From positions 1 to 64,000 of the forward strand of contig JACKBL010000007.1 in assembly GCA_020634515.1 (NCBI GenBank): 64,000 nucleotides of DNA, read 5' to 3'. The notes beneath the pieces were generated by a model, which searched no databases, was not told the DNA's origin, and worked only from the letters and a program-made list of their open reading frames with translations. Position 1 is the stretch's first letter. Each line of letters opens with the position of its first letter. Positions 8,325 to 17,500 of the stretch are shown here, in pieces. Position numbers and translations under genes: made by a program. Source of the stretch: Ardenticatenales bacterium. GTDB taxonomy: Bacteria > Chloroflexota > Anaerolineae > Promineifilales > Promineifilaceae.

Positions 8325-9836
8325 ATGCGACGTGTACTCACTGTTCTTGTCATTATTCTGATCCTGGGTGCTGGCGGTTATTACATTTACCGCCAGAGAC
8401 AGGCGCAACAAACCCCCGTGATCGAGGTTTTACGCCAGGAAGCCGTGCAAGTTGGCACCATCACGGCCACGGTGAATGCCACCGGTTCCATTGAGCCGGA
8501 AGCGGAAGTGTCCATGACGTTTGGAATTGCCGGCACAATCAAAGAAGTCAACGTCGTCCGTGGGCAAACCGTCTCCGCCGGCGACGTGCTGGCAACCCTG
8601 AACACCGACGAACTGGCCCTGGCCGTGCAGCAGGCCCAGGATGCCCTGGAAGTGCAACGCCTCACGCTGGAGCAACGAAAAAACCTGGCCCCCAGCGCCG
8701 CCACCCTGGCCACCTCCCAGGCCGACATCGACGCCGCCGAAGCCAACAAAGCCGTCGCCGAAGGCAACCTGGCCGCCGCGCAGGCCACCTTGCAGCAAGC
8801 CATAGCGCAAAAAGCGCAGCTCACCAGCGACCCCACCAACTCCGAACTCGCCGCGGCCCAGGCCGACATTTCTTCCGCCTATGTGCAGCAAAAATTGTGG
8901 CAGGATCGCTACGATCGCATCATTCAAGGCGAGATTCTCGGTTGGGCGGAGGAGGAAGCGCGCGCTAATCTGGACGCGGCAAATAAGGCGTATGCAGCTT
9001 CCCAGGCGCGCCTGGCCGATTTGCAGGCGGGTGCGCGCCCGGCGGACATCCAGGTGATGAACGCTGCCATCGCCAGTGCCCAGGCGGCCGTGCAGTCGGC
9101 GCAGGCTGCCGTCGAAGTAGCCAACGCAAATATCGCCCGCGCGCAGGCCGCCTATCAGAAACTGCAAGAGCCTGTGTCCCAAGATGACCTGGCAATTCTG
9201 GAAGCACAGGTGAGGAGCGCCGAAACAAATCTGGCGCTCACGCAACTTCGTTTTGAGCAATCCCGCATTGTGGCCCCCATCGATGGCAAAGTCGCCACGG
9301 TGCTGATCAGTTCCGGCGAACAGGCCCTTCCCGGCTCTCCGGCAATTGTGATTGTCAATGAAGGGGCTTTCCACATCACCATCAATGTGGATGAAATCGA
9401 CATTGATCAGATTGTCGTCGGACAACAGGTGGACATTACCCTGGACGCTATCGCGGATGTGACGGTTGCCGGCACAATCTCCGACATCGCCCCCACCCCC
9501 CAAACCGCCGGCGGTGTCATCACCTACCTCGTCACCATCAACATCACCGACTTGGGCGGCATCAACCTGCGCCCCGGCATGAGCGCCAATGCCTCCATCG
9601 TCGTCAACGAAGTGGACAACGTCCTCACCGTGCCTAACTGGGCCATCCGCCTCGACCGCGAAACAGGCGACGCCTACGTCATCGTGCAGCGTGCCGAGAA
9701 TAACTTCGACGAAGTCAAGATCATCACCGGACTGCGCAACGAGCAGTACAGCGAAGTGGTCAGCGGCCTTTCGGCAGGTGACGTTGTAGTCGTCACCAAC
9801 CAGCGCGATACCTTCACCATTTTTGGCGGCAACTGA
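8325..9836 (+). CDS. Periplasmic-adaptor-like (HlyD/MacA family) membrane fusion protein
   Basis: A 503-residue protein with an N-terminal membrane anchor (VLTVLVIILILGAGGYYIY), a lipoyl-like half (TGSIEPEAEVSMTFGIAGTI, RGQTVSAGDVLATLN), a very long Ala/Gln-rich coiled-coil hairpin (about 95-305), the second lipoyl half (RIVAPIDGKVATVLISSGE) and a beta-barrel domain (ITINVDEIDIDQIVVGQQV). This is the classical order of MacA/HlyD adaptors that link an ABC transporter to the cell surface. It precedes an ABC ATPase and two MacB-like permeases, although a 390-base repeat-filled gap separates it from them. Start chosen at the ATG at 8325 for its AGGAAG site. Substrate (peptide, lipid or drug) is unknown. 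Confidence 0.88.
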   Translation: MRRVLTVLVIILILGAGGYYIYRQRQAQQTPVIEVLRQEAVQVGTITATVNATGSIEPEAEVSMTFGIAGTIKEVNVVRGQTVSAGDVLATLNTDELALAVQQAQDALEVQRLTLEQRKNLAPSAATLATSQADIDAAEANKAVAEGNLAAAQATLQQAIAQKAQLTSDPTNSELAAAQADISSAYVQQKLWQDRYDRIIQGEILGWAEEEARANLDAANKAYAASQARLADLQAGARPADIQVMNAAIASAQAAVQSAQAAVEVANANIARAQAAYQKLQEPVSQDDLAILEAQVRSAETNLALTQLRFEQSRIVAPIDGKVATVLISSGEQALPGSPAIVIVNEGAFHITINVDEIDIDQIVVGQQVDITLDAIADVTVAGTISDIAPTPQTAGGVITYLVTINITDLGGINLRPGMSANASIVVNEVDNVLTVPNWAIRLDRETGDAYVIVQRAENNFDEVKIITGLRNEQYSEVVSGLSAGDVVVVTNQRDTFTIFGGN

Positions 9837-9912
9837 TGGTGATGTTCGCAGACCTGCCAACCTTCCTGGAATCTAGCAGGCTGTCGGAGATGCCCTACTG
9901 CTTCTCTTTTGT

Positions 9913-10001
9913 AACCGTCCGAAAATAGCTTCACACTTTTTACGGACGGTTGCTGACAGGCTGTCCGCACATTTCCGCTAACTTAATAGCGGACAGCCAC
10001 C
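9913..10001 (+). repeat. Composite hairpin repeat, inverted partner at 37973-38111
   Basis: Two adjoining hairpins: AACCGTCCG (9913) pairs with CGGACGGTT (ending 9951), and CTGTCCGC...GCGGACAG spans 9963-9998. Both parts recur in inverted order in the lpdA upstream gap (GTGGCTGTCC at 37976 and AACCGTCCG...AGACGGTT ending 38111). The region after it (to 10090) contains the ACGGATGAACGCGG-type short repeat often seen between genes in this kind of genome. No ORF is supported. Probably a REP-like intergenic element. Confidence 0.6.
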
Positions 10002-10097
10002 TAGGACACGGATGAACGCGGAAAAACGCGAATTCAGTCTCTCTTGGCCGTGAAAATCCGCGAAATCTGCGTTCCATCTTTCTTTTTCCGGTAGGTT

Positions 10098-10211
10098 GCC
10101 AGGTCTCAGACCATAACTGTCTCATGGCAGCTTTTAGGAAGATGATGCCGACCTTCCTGGAAGCTCAATTTCGGACCAAAATCGTCTCATGGCAGCTTTC
10201 AGGAAGATGAA
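10098..10211 (+). repeat. REP-like element, two direct partial copies
   Basis: The block CTCATGGCAGCTTTNAGGAA occurs twice (about 10121 and 10188), each after a CTCAGACC/TCGGACC segment, and an ACCTTCCTGGAAGCT palindrome lies at 10151-10165. The same palindrome with a GAGAC/GGNC core recurs at 12267, 42114 and 57139. It fills the gap before the ABC ATPase gene. Confidence 0.6.
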
Positions 10212-10226
10212 TACCCACGAACAACT

Positions 10227-10988
10227 ATGAGTAATTCAAAGCAAAATGGGCCTCGCCCCATCATCACCGTTCAAGAACTGCGCAAAGTGTACGACATGGG
10301 CGAACACAAAGTGTATGCCCTCAATGGCGTTTCCTTTGAAGTGTTGGAAGGGGAGTTTGTGGCCATCATGGGGCCGTCCGGGTCAGGCAAATCCACAATG
10401 ATGAACATGTTGGGGGCGCTGGACACCCCCACCAGTGGCATATATATGCTGGATGGCACGGACGTGAGCAAGTTAAGCGATAACCAACTCGCGGCGGCGC
10501 GGAATCAGAAGATCGGTTTTGTGTTTCAGAACTTTAACCTGCTGCCGCGCACGCCGGCCATTAACCAGGTAGAACTGCCCCTCATTTATGCCTCAAAAGG
10601 CAATCGGATGCAGCGGGCGCGGCAGGCATTGGAAATGGTTGGCCTGGGGGAGCGGCTTTATCACAAACCGAGCGAACTCTCCGGTGGCCAGCAGCAGCGC
10701 GTCGCTATTGCCCGCGCGCTCGTTAATGAACCCTCGCTGATTCTGGCCGACGAGCCAACCGGTAATCTCGACAGCAAGTCGGGCACGGAAATCATGCAGA
10801 TTTTCCAGCAGCTTAATGGCGAGAAGGGTATTACCATCATTTTCGTCACTCATGACCCCTGGATCGCCCGCCACACCAAACGGGTTATTACGCTGGCGGA
10901 TGGCAAGATTCGCAGTGACGAGAGGATTAACACGCCCCTGGTCGCCGGTGAGTCCACCCGCCCCTCGGATACGGTTCTGGTGCATTAA
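10227..10988 (+). CDS. MacB/LolD-type ABC transporter ATP-binding protein
   Basis: A 253-residue nucleotide-binding domain with Walker [11 protein letters not shown]-loop QNFNLLP, ABC signature [15 protein letters not shown], Walker [13 protein letters not shown] and H-loop VTHD. The sequence between Walker A and the signature ([26 protein letters not shown]) is typical of the LolD/MacB/FtsE subfamily that powers mechanotransmission rather than import. It is followed after 9 bases by a MacB-like permease and, further on, by a second permease; the adaptor gene lies upstream. Together they form a MacAB-like export system with split ATPase and permease chains. Confidence 0.92.
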   Translation: MSNSKQNGPRPIITVQELRKVYDMGEHKVYALNGVSFEVLEGEFVAIMGPSGSGKSTMMNMLGALDTPTSGIYMLDGTDVSKLSDNQLAAARNQKIGFVFQNFNLLPRTPAINQVELPLIYASKGNRMQRARQALEMVGLGERLYHKPSELSGGQQQRVAIARALVNEPSLILADEPTGNLDSKSGTEIMQIFQQLNGEKGITIIFVTHDPWIARHTKRVITLADGKIRSDERINTPLVAGESTRPSDTVLVH

Positions 10989-10997
10989 GCCAACCCT

Positions 10998-12257
10998 ATG
11001 AAAATCGTACAAAGTTTTCGTCTGGCCCTCGTAGGGCTTTCCGTCAACAAGCTACGCTCCTTCTTGACCATGCTGGGCATCATCATTGGCGTAGCCGCTG
11101 TGATCACGCTGCTTTCCGTGGGGCGCGGCGTGCAACTTTTCGTGTCCGCGGAGTTTGAGGGGTTGGGCAACAATCTGTTGTTTGTCTTTCCCGGCAAGTT
11201 TGTCCCCGGACAGAATCGCAACCCGGTGACGGGACGATTGGCGCCGGTGGGCAATGGGTTAACGACTGACGACTACCTGGCGCTTTCTGACCCCGCCCGC
11301 GCACCCAGCCTTAAGCTAGTCGTGCCTGAATATGGCCGCTACTCCTCGGTGACGCGGGATCGCTACACGGCGCGCACGCAGGTGACCGGCTCGACGCCTG
11401 GTTTTACCGAGGTGCGTAATTTCAGCGTCTCCGATGGGAATTTTTTCAGCGATCAGGATGTGGATTCGGGCGTCCGCGTAGCCGTTCTGGGACAGACCGT
11501 TTACCAGGAGCTTTTCCCCAATGGCGAGTCGCCCATTGGCGAATCTATCAAGATCAACAATGTGCCTTTTCGCGTGATCGGCCTGTTGGCGGCGAAGGGC
11601 GGTTCCGGGCTGAATGACCAGGATGATGTGGTGCTGGTTCCTTTGACGACGGCGCAGCGTCGCCTGTTTCCCGCCCGCCGCTCCGATGGTAAGCTGCGCC
11701 TGGACCGCATTGTGGCGGAGATGTTTGACCCAGCGCAGCAGGACCTGGCGATTTTCGATATTCAAGAGGTGCTGCGGCAGACGCATAAGATCAACTACCG
11801 GGAGCAGGATGATTTTTCCGTCCTCAGCCAGGAGGAGATTTCTAATGCATTTGGGCAGGTGGCGACGATTCTGACGATATTTTTGGGCGTGATTGCCGGC
11901 ATTTCTCTTCTCGTCGGCGGCATCGGCATCATGAACATCATGCTCGTCTCCGTCACCGAACGCACCCGCGAAATCGGCCTGCGCAAAGCCGTCGGCGCCC
12001 GCCGCAACGACATCCTGCTCCAATTCCTCGTCGAAGCCATGACCCTCTCCCTCCTGGGCGGCTTCTTCGGCATCATCTTTGGCATCTTCGGCGCGCGCCT
12101 CATCGCCCGTTTCTCCGACACCCTGCAAACGTTTGTCGCCTGGGATTCCGTCTTGCTGGCAATCCTCTTCTCCGCTGCCGTTGGCCTCTTCTTTGGCATC
12201 TACCCGGCCACGCGCGCCGCCGCGCTCCGCCCCATCGAGGCGCTGCGGTATGAATAA
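10998..12257 (+). CDS. MacB-like ABC transporter permease (FtsX family), copy 1
   Basis: A 419-residue protein: one N-terminal membrane helix preceded by KLRSFLTMLGIIIGVAAVI, a periplasmic MacB_PCD domain (about 50-265), and three C-terminal helices of the FtsX fold. The conserved NIMLVSVTERTREIGLRKAVGA stretch lies between helices. It pairs with the ATPase just upstream. A paralogue of the same architecture follows at 12458, so the complex may be a heterodimer. Codon choice changes abruptly in mid-gene at a TGCCGGCA octamer (11894): third positions are mostly G before it and mostly C after it. Confidence 0.9.
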   Translation: MKIVQSFRLALVGLSVNKLRSFLTMLGIIIGVAAVITLLSVGRGVQLFVSAEFEGLGNNLLFVFPGKFVPGQNRNPVTGRLAPVGNGLTTDDYLALSDPARAPSLKLVVPEYGRYSSVTRDRYTARTQVTGSTPGFTEVRNFSVSDGNFFSDQDVDSGVRVAVLGQTVYQELFPNGESPIGESIKINNVPFRVIGLLAAKGGSGLNDQDDVVLVPLTTAQRRLFPARRSDGKLRLDRIVAEMFDPAQQDLAIFDIQEVLRQTHKINYREQDDFSVLSQEEISNAFGQVATILTIFLGVIAGISLLVGGIGIMNIMLVSVTERTREIGLRKAVGARRNDILLQFLVEAMTLSLLGGFFGIIFGIFGARLIARFSDTLQTFVAWDSVLLAILFSAAVGLFFGIYPATRAAALRPIEALRYE

Positions 12258-12266
12258 TGAAGGTTC

Positions 12267-12324
12267 ACCTTCCCGGAAGCTGCCTGAGACGCCTCTGGAC
12301 CTGAAATCGACCTTCCGGGAAGCT
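12267..12324 (+). repeat. REP-like element with paired TTCC-GGAA palindromes
   Basis: ACCTTCCCGGAAGCT and ACCTTCCGGGAAGCT occur in direct orientation around a GAGACGCCTCTGGACC core. Members of the same family are found at 10151, 42114 and 57139. The rest of the 200-base gap between the two permease genes is AT-rich and shows nothing further. Confidence 0.65.
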
Positions 12325-12457
12325 CACAACCACGGCAAGGAGTCGAAATAATCAATGGATGAATGGCCGAATAGCTAATAAGGATGCCCGCAGACCCCGG
12401 TTAACCATTCAACAATTCAACTGTTCAACCATTAATTATCGTTTTTAGATTTGACCC

Positions 12458-13684
12458 ATGAAAATATTCGAAAACATCCGCATCGCTTTGCGCGCGCTGG
12501 CATCCAACAAATTACGCGCCCTGCTCACCATGCTGGGCATCATGATCGGCGTGGCCGCCGTGATCACGCTTCTCTCCATCGGCGACAGCGTCACCCGTTT
12601 CGTTACCGATCAGTTCATTGGCCTCGGTTCCAATCTCGTCTTCGTGCTGCCCAGCGACGATCCTGACAGGCTGGAATCCTCCCTGACCATGCGCGACGCG
12701 GAGATGTTGAGCGACCCTGCGCTGGTTCCCGACGCAATCAACGTGGCTCCCGTCCTTGTCGTGAATGCCGATTTGCAGTATGAGGGCAATGTGTACCCCA
12801 ATCAGCTACGCGGTAGCTCGCCTTCCCTGCTCCCCATGCGCGGCTACGAAATTGAGCGCGGGCGCGCCCTGGACGAAAATGATTATATCAACCACACGCG
12901 CGTCATTGTGTTGGGCAAGGATGTGGTGGACAGCCTGTTCCCCAGCACGGTCGATCCGTTAGGCGTAGACATCAAAGTTAATGGCATCACGTTTGAAGTG
13001 GTCGGATTGCTGAAGGCTAAAGGAGCGGGACTGTTTGGCAGCGAAGACGATATTTCCATCGCCCCGCTGACTACAGTGCAAGACCGCCTCGCCAATCGCC
13101 GTAACCCGCGCACGGGGCAGCCGCTGCTAGACCTGATTATGATCCAGGCGCTGGATAGTGACGGGGTGAACAACGTTGTCGTGGATACGGCGGATGTGCT
13201 GCGTCAATCGCATCAGATTGACTTCCGCGCCGAAGATGATTTTCAACTGCTGACGCAGCAGGATTTCCTCAGCGCCTTTAGTCAGGTGACGGGCGTGCTC
13301 ACGTTGTTCCTGGGGGCGATTGCCGGCATTTCCCTTCTCGTCGGCGGCATTGGCATCATGAACATCATGCTCGTCTCCGTGACGGAGCGGACGCGGGAGA
13401 TCGGCCTGCGCAAAGCCGTTGGCGCGCGTTACGGCGACATTCTGGGGCAGTTCCTCACCGAAGCCGTCGTCCTCTCCATCGTCGGCGGCCTTTTGGGGAT
13501 TGGCCTCGGCTTTCTCGGCGCCATCGGCGTGCATCTGGCCGTGCCCGACCTGAACACAGCGGTGACGCCCGCTTCCATCATCATGGCCGTGGGCTTTTCC
13601 GTGGTGGTGGGCCTGTTTTTCGGCATTTATCCCGCTTCGCGGGCGGCGGCGCTGCATCCGATTGACGCGCTGCGCTTTGAATAA
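12458..13684 (+). CDS. MacB-like ABC transporter permease (FtsX family), copy 2
   Basis: A 408-residue paralogue of the preceding permease, with the same N-terminal LRALLTMLGIMIGVAAVI, a periplasmic domain, and the same block ISLLVGGIGIMNIMLVSVTE before the last helices. It is separated from copy 1 by 200 bases holding repeats, so it may have its own promoter or be read through. The two permeases with one ATPase suggest a heterodimeric exporter. A symmetric hairpin terminator follows directly (13692-13724) and is shared with the convergent ABC-2 operon. Confidence 0.9.
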   Translation: MKIFENIRIALRALASNKLRALLTMLGIMIGVAAVITLLSIGDSVTRFVTDQFIGLGSNLVFVLPSDDPDRLESSLTMRDAEMLSDPALVPDAINVAPVLVVNADLQYEGNVYPNQLRGSSPSLLPMRGYEIERGRALDENDYINHTRVIVLGKDVVDSLFPSTVDPLGVDIKVNGITFEVVGLLKAKGAGLFGSEDDISIAPLTTVQDRLANRRNPRTGQPLLDLIMIQALDSDGVNNVVVDTADVLRQSHQIDFRAEDDFQLLTQQDFLSAFSQVTGVLTLFLGAIAGISLLVGGIGIMNIMLVSVTERTREIGLRKAVGARYGDILGQFLTEAVVLSIVGGLLGIGLGFLGAIGVHLAVPDLNTAVTPASIIMAVGFSVVVGLFFGIYPASRAAALHPIDALRFE

Positions 13685-13691
13685 TCGGCAA

Positions 13692-13724
13692 AGAAACCGG
13701 GTTTTTTGGAAAAACCCGGTTTCT
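13692..13724. terminator. Bidirectional hairpin terminator (AAACCGGGTTTTT family)
   Basis: Fifteen-base arms AGAAACCGGGTTTTT / AAAAACCCGGTTTCT around a GG-centred loop form a perfect stem whose ends supply T-runs in both directions. It sits between the converging permease genes ending at 13684 and 13727. The same module recurs at 31521 and 38481, and inside the long repeats at 14981 and 36072. Confidence 0.8.
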
Positions 13725-13726
13725 AT

Positions 13727-14956
13727 CTACTCAAAACGAAAACGCCACGCCGCCAGCGCCCAAAGACCAATGGCGTAAAGCAGCAGAACCCCCGCCGCCG
13801 TCAGCACCGAGTCCAACCCCAAACCACGCACGGTAATGTCCTTGAAGCCGTCCATCACCCAGGCGATGGGCGTGAGGTAGGCGATGCGCTGCACGGAGAG
13901 CGGCGTAAACTCCAGCGGCATCCAGGCCCCACCCAACCCGGCGAGGATGAACATGGGCACGAGGGAGTACACCACGGCCTGTTCTTCGCTCTTGGACAGT
14001 GCGCCGATGAGGAGACCCATGCTGGCGGCGAAGAGGGCGGTGGTGATGACCATGAGCAGGGTGGCGACGGGTTGGCGGAAGTAGGGGAGCCGCAGCAGGA
14101 GTTGGCCGAAGAGGATGAGGATGAGGATCTGCGTGATGATCAGGATAAACATGGCCAGGTAGTGCCCGGCCAGAATGCCGGCACGGGACATATTCGTGGT
14201 CAGCAATCGGCGCAACGCGCCGCTTTTGCGTTCGATCACCAGCACCTGGGACGCCGTAATCAGCCCCGCCAGGGCAAACTGGGCCATCATGCCGGGAGAG
14301 GAGTGGGCGAAGGCATTGTCGCTATACACATCCCCCGCGGTTGCCGGCATGGCCCCCGTGCTACTGACGCGCACCTGCACCGGCGACTCGCTCCACGCGG
14401 CCACGGCGCGAGCCACGGCCTCGTCAAAATAGGCGCGCCGGGCCTCTTCGGCGACAACCACGCCCTGCGCGGCGGCTGTTTCCGTGCTGATTTGCGCCGC
14501 TTGCAGGGCGTCTAACAAGCGGGTGGCGGCGGCTTCCACTTCCCCCTGGAGCGTGAACCCGGTCGTGCCCGCCGGGTCGGCGATCAGGGTGACGGGAATG
14601 GGGTTGCCCGCTTCCATTTTGGCGCTGAAGCCGTACGGGATGACGAGGGCGGCGGCGAGGTCGCCGTCGGCCACTTGCGTGGCGAGGGTGTCCGCGTCGT
14701 TGTCGGTCGGTTCCAGGCGCAGCACGTCGGATTGTTGTAGCAGGGTGATGAGGTGGTGGGCGGCAATGCCGGCATCTTCATCCACCAACGCCACCGGCAA
14801 CCGCGCATCCTCGTCCCCGCCGCCGCTGCTGAACCCGCCAAAAGCGAAGCCAAACAACAACGTGAACACCACGGGCATAATCAGCAAAAAGAACGCCGAC
14901 TGCCGTTCGCGCAAAATCTGGCGCAAATCTTTTACCGCTAAATCCAGAATCCGCAT
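13727..14956 (-). CDS. ABC-2 type transporter permease
   Basis: A 409-residue protein with an N-terminal helix (SAFFLLIMPVVFTLLFGFAFG), a large external domain (about 45-225) and five to six C-terminal helices (FALAGLITASQVLVIERKSGALRRLL..., LFGQLLLRLPYF). The ERKSGALRRL motif is the conserved cytoplasmic loop of NatB/DrrB/YhaP-type exporters. It is the third gene of an operon with an ABC ATPase (16428-17369) and a second permease (15119-16426). A 162-base gap with a long repeat separates it from the preceding gene. Likely drug, lipid or sodium export; substrate not readable. Confidence 0.85.
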   Translation of the reverse strand: MRILDLAVKDLRQILRERQSAFFLLIMPVVFTLLFGFAFGGFSSGGGDEDARLPVALVDEDAGIAAHHLITLLQQSDVLRLEPTDNDADTLATQVADGDLAAALVIPYGFSAKMEAGNPIPVTLIADPAGTTGFTLQGEVEAAATRLLDALQAAQISTETAAAQGVVVAEEARRAYFDEAVARAVAAWSESPVQVRVSSTGAMPATAGDVYSDNAFAHSSPGMMAQFALAGLITASQVLVIERKSGALRRLLTTNMSRAGILAGHYLAMFILIITQILILILFGQLLLRLPYFRQPVATLLMVITTALFAASMGLLIGALSKSEEQAVVYSLVPMFILAGLGGAWMPLEFTPLSVQRIAYLTPIAWVMDGFKDITVRGLGLDSVLTAAGVLLLYAIGLWALAAWRFRFE

Positions 14957-14980
14957 CTTCTTTTCCTTTCGCCAAGATTG

Positions 14981-15112
14981 AGTTCACTGAAAAAACCGGG
15001 TTTTTCGAGTGTCCGGCCGAAATTACCAGAGTGGTTCATGTGTAAAAACCCGGTTTTTGGCCTTTTTTCAGTAGAGTCAAGATTGGTTCATTCTTCAAGA
15101 ATGAACCAATCT
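14981..15112 (+). repeat. About 120-bp dispersed repeat, inverted copy at 36072-36191
   Basis: The segment from GTTCACTGAAAAAACCGGG through TTTTTTCAGTAGAGTCA is nearly identical, in reverse orientation, to 36072-36191. It contains inverted AAACCGGGTTTTT / AAAAACCCGGTTT arms about 45 bases apart and ends in a perfect hairpin (AGATTGGTTCATTCTT / AAGAATGAACCAATCT). No ORF is present. It looks like a non-coding mobile or REP-type element; it lies between two genes of one operon. Confidence 0.75.
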
Positions 15113-15118
15113 GGAGAG

Positions 15119-16426
15119 TCAGGCGAAGCGCCGCTGCAAGCGCCAGAGAGCCACGGCCACAAACACAGCCGACCACGCCAACAAGCCCGCCAACGAAGGC
15201 AGCAGGTCCGCGGGCACGCCGCCGTTCATGGCCGTTTGCAGCCCCTGTACCGCCCATCCCTGCGGCACGACGAGGGTGATTGTTTGAATGGTGGGCGAGG
15301 ATTGGCCGCCGGTGAAGATGGTGATCATGCCCAACATGCCGGTGAGGGTCAATACGCCGCCGTAAATGGCGCCGCTCTGCCGCGTGCTCTTGACCAGGGC
15401 GGCCAGGAACAAGCCCGTGGCGGTGGCGATGAGGACAATGCCGGCAGCCGCCAGCACCACCGCCAACGCGCCTCCCCACTGAATGCCAAAGACCAACCAT
15501 CCAAAAAACATCAACACCGTCACCTGCACTATCAACGTCACCACGGTCCCCAACGCCTTGCCCCCCAAAATGACGGGGGTGGGCGTCGGCGTGGTGAAGA
15601 GACGCGCCAGTGTGCCCTTTTCTTGCTCCACCAGAATCGATTGCAGCGTGCCTGCTCCGGTGAAAAAGGCGAAGAAGATCATCATGCCCCCCATGATCTG
15701 TCCCAGAATCTGCGCCAGCAGGTTGTCGTCGCCGGCTGCTCCTGGCGGCGACTGCGCCACGACCAGCGGCGCGGTGGTCTGGGATTGGGACATGGCGGCG
15801 GCGGTGACGTCGGCGACCACTTTTTGCGCCAGTGCCGCGTCAATGGGCACGCCCGATTGCGCCAGTTGCCCCAGCGCCGCGCCGGTCCCCACTTTTGGCG
15901 CGGCGAAGCTGTCGGCGAACTGGTTAACCAGCGACTCGACGATGGCCGGTCCCAGCGTCAGGGTGGGGTCGTGGTACAGTTCGATGGCGGCTGATTCCTC
16001 CGGCAGCATGAGGGCGTCGGTGAAGTTGGCGGGGATGATGATGGCCACGTTGGCTTCCTGGTTGTCCACGGCCAGGCGCGCGGCGTCGGCGTCCGCTGCT
16101 TGGGTGACGATGAGCAGGTCGCTGAAGGCGTCGCCTTGCAGGATTTGCGCCAGCAGGTCGCCCATGGAGGAGACTTGTGCCAGATTGAGGGGAGAGGCGG
16201 GTTCGTCGGGGAAAATGCCGGCATTTTCCGGCAACTCCCCCTCATCCAAATTCACCACCACCACCGACGTTTGCGGCAGCGTGAAACTATCTCCCTGTCC
16301 CACCCCGCCAAACAGAAAAGAAAACAGCGTCGTCACCAGGATTGGCACGACAAACATAAACATGATGCCCGTGAGGCTGCGGAAGGATTGGCGCATATCC
16401 TTGATGGCAACGTGCAATAGTTTCAT
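15119..16426 (-). CDS. ABC-2 type transporter permease
   Basis: A 435-residue protein with an N-terminal helix (GIMFMFVVPILVTTLFSFLFG), a long external domain (about 40-240) and C-terminal helices including the conserved SILVEQEKGTLARLFTTPTP loop of ABC-2 exporters. Its start codon lies one base after the stop of the ATPase gene, so the two are co-translated. The domain order matches that of the following permease (13727-14956), suggesting that the two permeases form a heterodimer with one shared ATPase type. Substrate unknown. Confidence 0.87.
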   Translation of the reverse strand: MKLLHVAIKDMRQSFRSLTGIMFMFVVPILVTTLFSFLFGGVGQGDSFTLPQTSVVVVNLDEGELPENAGIFPDEPASPLNLAQVSSMGDLLAQILQGDAFSDLLIVTQAADADAARLAVDNQEANVAIIIPANFTDALMLPEESAAIELYHDPTLTLGPAIVESLVNQFADSFAAPKVGTGAALGQLAQSGVPIDAALAQKVVADVTAAAMSQSQTTAPLVVAQSPPGAAGDDNLLAQILGQIMGGMMIFFAFFTGAGTLQSILVEQEKGTLARLFTTPTPTPVILGGKALGTVVTLIVQVTVLMFFGWLVFGIQWGGALAVVLAAAGIVLIATATGLFLAALVKSTRQSGAIYGGVLTLTGMLGMITIFTGGQSSPTIQTITLVVPQGWAVQGLQTAMNGGVPADLLPSLAGLLAWSAVFVAVALWRLQRRFA

Positions 16427-16427
16427 C

Positions 16428-17369
16428 TCAATCCCTCAATGCCCGCCCCGTCAGGTGCAAAAACACCGTTTCCAGATTCGGCTCTTGAATATCCACGGAA
16501 GTGATCCGCCTGCCCGCGACCGCCGCCATTTCAAAAAGATGGGGCAGAACCAGGTTGCTATCCCGCGCCAGCAGCGTGATCAGGCCATCTTCCGCGCTCA
16601 CCCGCGACACGCCGTGCACCTCTCGCCAGCGCGCCATCAACGCTTCGTCCGGCTCATTGACGCGCAGATTGATGCGGTCCTGCTCTCCCACAATCTGCAC
16701 CAGTTCCTCGTGCGTGCCGCGGCCAATGATTTCCCCCTTGTCCATGATGGCAATGTGGTCGGACAACTCCTGCGCCTCTTCCATATAGTGCGTCGTGTAG
16801 AGGACGGTCGTTCCCTGGTGGTTCAGGTCCTTCACGCCATCGAGAATATGGCGGCGACTCTGCGGGTCAATGCCCACGGTTGGTTCGTCCATGATCACGA
16901 TGTCCGGCTTGTGCAGCAGCGCCACGCCGATGTTCACGCGCCGCTTCATGCCGCCGGAGAACTTCTCCAGCCGCCCTTTCTGCCGATCCGCCAGGCCGAT
17001 CAGGTCCAGCACCTCGTCCACGCGCCGCGCCAACTCCGTGCCGCGCAGTCCGTACATCTTGCCCCAGAAATCGAGGTTTTCCCGCGCCGAGAGGTCGTCG
17101 TAGAGGGCGATTTCCTGCGGCACGACGCCCATGCGCGACTTAACGGCTCGCGGCTGCCGGATGATGGAATTGCCCAGGATGGTGGCGTCCCCTTTGGTCG
17201 GTCGCAGCAGGCAGGCGAGCATGGAGATGGTGGTGCTTTTGCCGGCGCCGTTTGGTCCCAGCAGGCTGAAAACTTCGCCGCGTCCGACATCGAAGGAAAC
17301 GCCTTTGACGGCGTAAACCTCGCCGAAGTTTTTGTGCAATTGGTCTACGTGAATGGCTATTTCACTCAT
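16428..17369 (-). CDS. ABC-2 type transporter ATP-binding protein (DrrA/NatA-like)
   Basis: A 313-residue ATPase with Walker A GPNGAGKSTT, signature FSGGMKRRVNIGVALLHKPD, Walker B VIMDEPTVGIDPQSRR and H-loop YTTHYMEEA. The C-terminal 90 residues (after about 220) match the extension typical of drug-exporter ATPases of the DrrA group. It is the first gene of a three-gene operon and is preceded by an imperfect hairpin (17401-17451) that separates it from the MGMT-like gene ending at 17501. Confidence 0.92.
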   Translation of the reverse strand: MSEIAIHVDQLHKNFGEVYAVKGVSFDVGRGEVFSLLGPNGAGKSTTISMLACLLRPTKGDATILGNSIIRQPRAVKSRMGVVPQEIALYDDLSARENLDFWGKMYGLRGTELARRVDEVLDLIGLADRQKGRLEKFSGGMKRRVNIGVALLHKPDIVIMDEPTVGIDPQSRRHILDGVKDLNHQGTTVLYTTHYMEEAQELSDHIAIMDKGEIIGRGTHEELVQIVGEQDRINLRVNEPDEALMARWREVHGVSRVSAEDGLITLLARDSNLVLPHLFEMAAVAGRRITSVDIQEPNLETVFLHLTGRALRD

Positions 17370-17400
17370 GGGTGTTCTCCGTGGAGCCGGTGCGTTTTAG

Positions 17401-17451
17401 GCCAATCCAGGAAAACAACGATCCAGAAAAGGCATGGTTTTCCGGATTGGC
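17401..17451. terminator. Imperfect hairpin between operons
   Basis: GCCAATCCAGGAAAAC (17401) pairs with GTTTTCCGGATTGGC (ending 17451) with one bulged A. On the minus strand it follows the MGMT-like gene, but no clear T-run is visible, so termination is uncertain; it may simply be another intergenic hairpin repeat. Confidence 0.45.
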
Positions 17452-17500
17452 TTGAGGCTTTCTCGGTACGGAATGGGATCATTCAGATTCCGAAGAAGCC

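Noticed and set aside
8430..9860. 476-codon minus-strand ORF
   Set aside because: Antisense to the adaptor gene, whose lipoyl and coiled-coil parts are clear.
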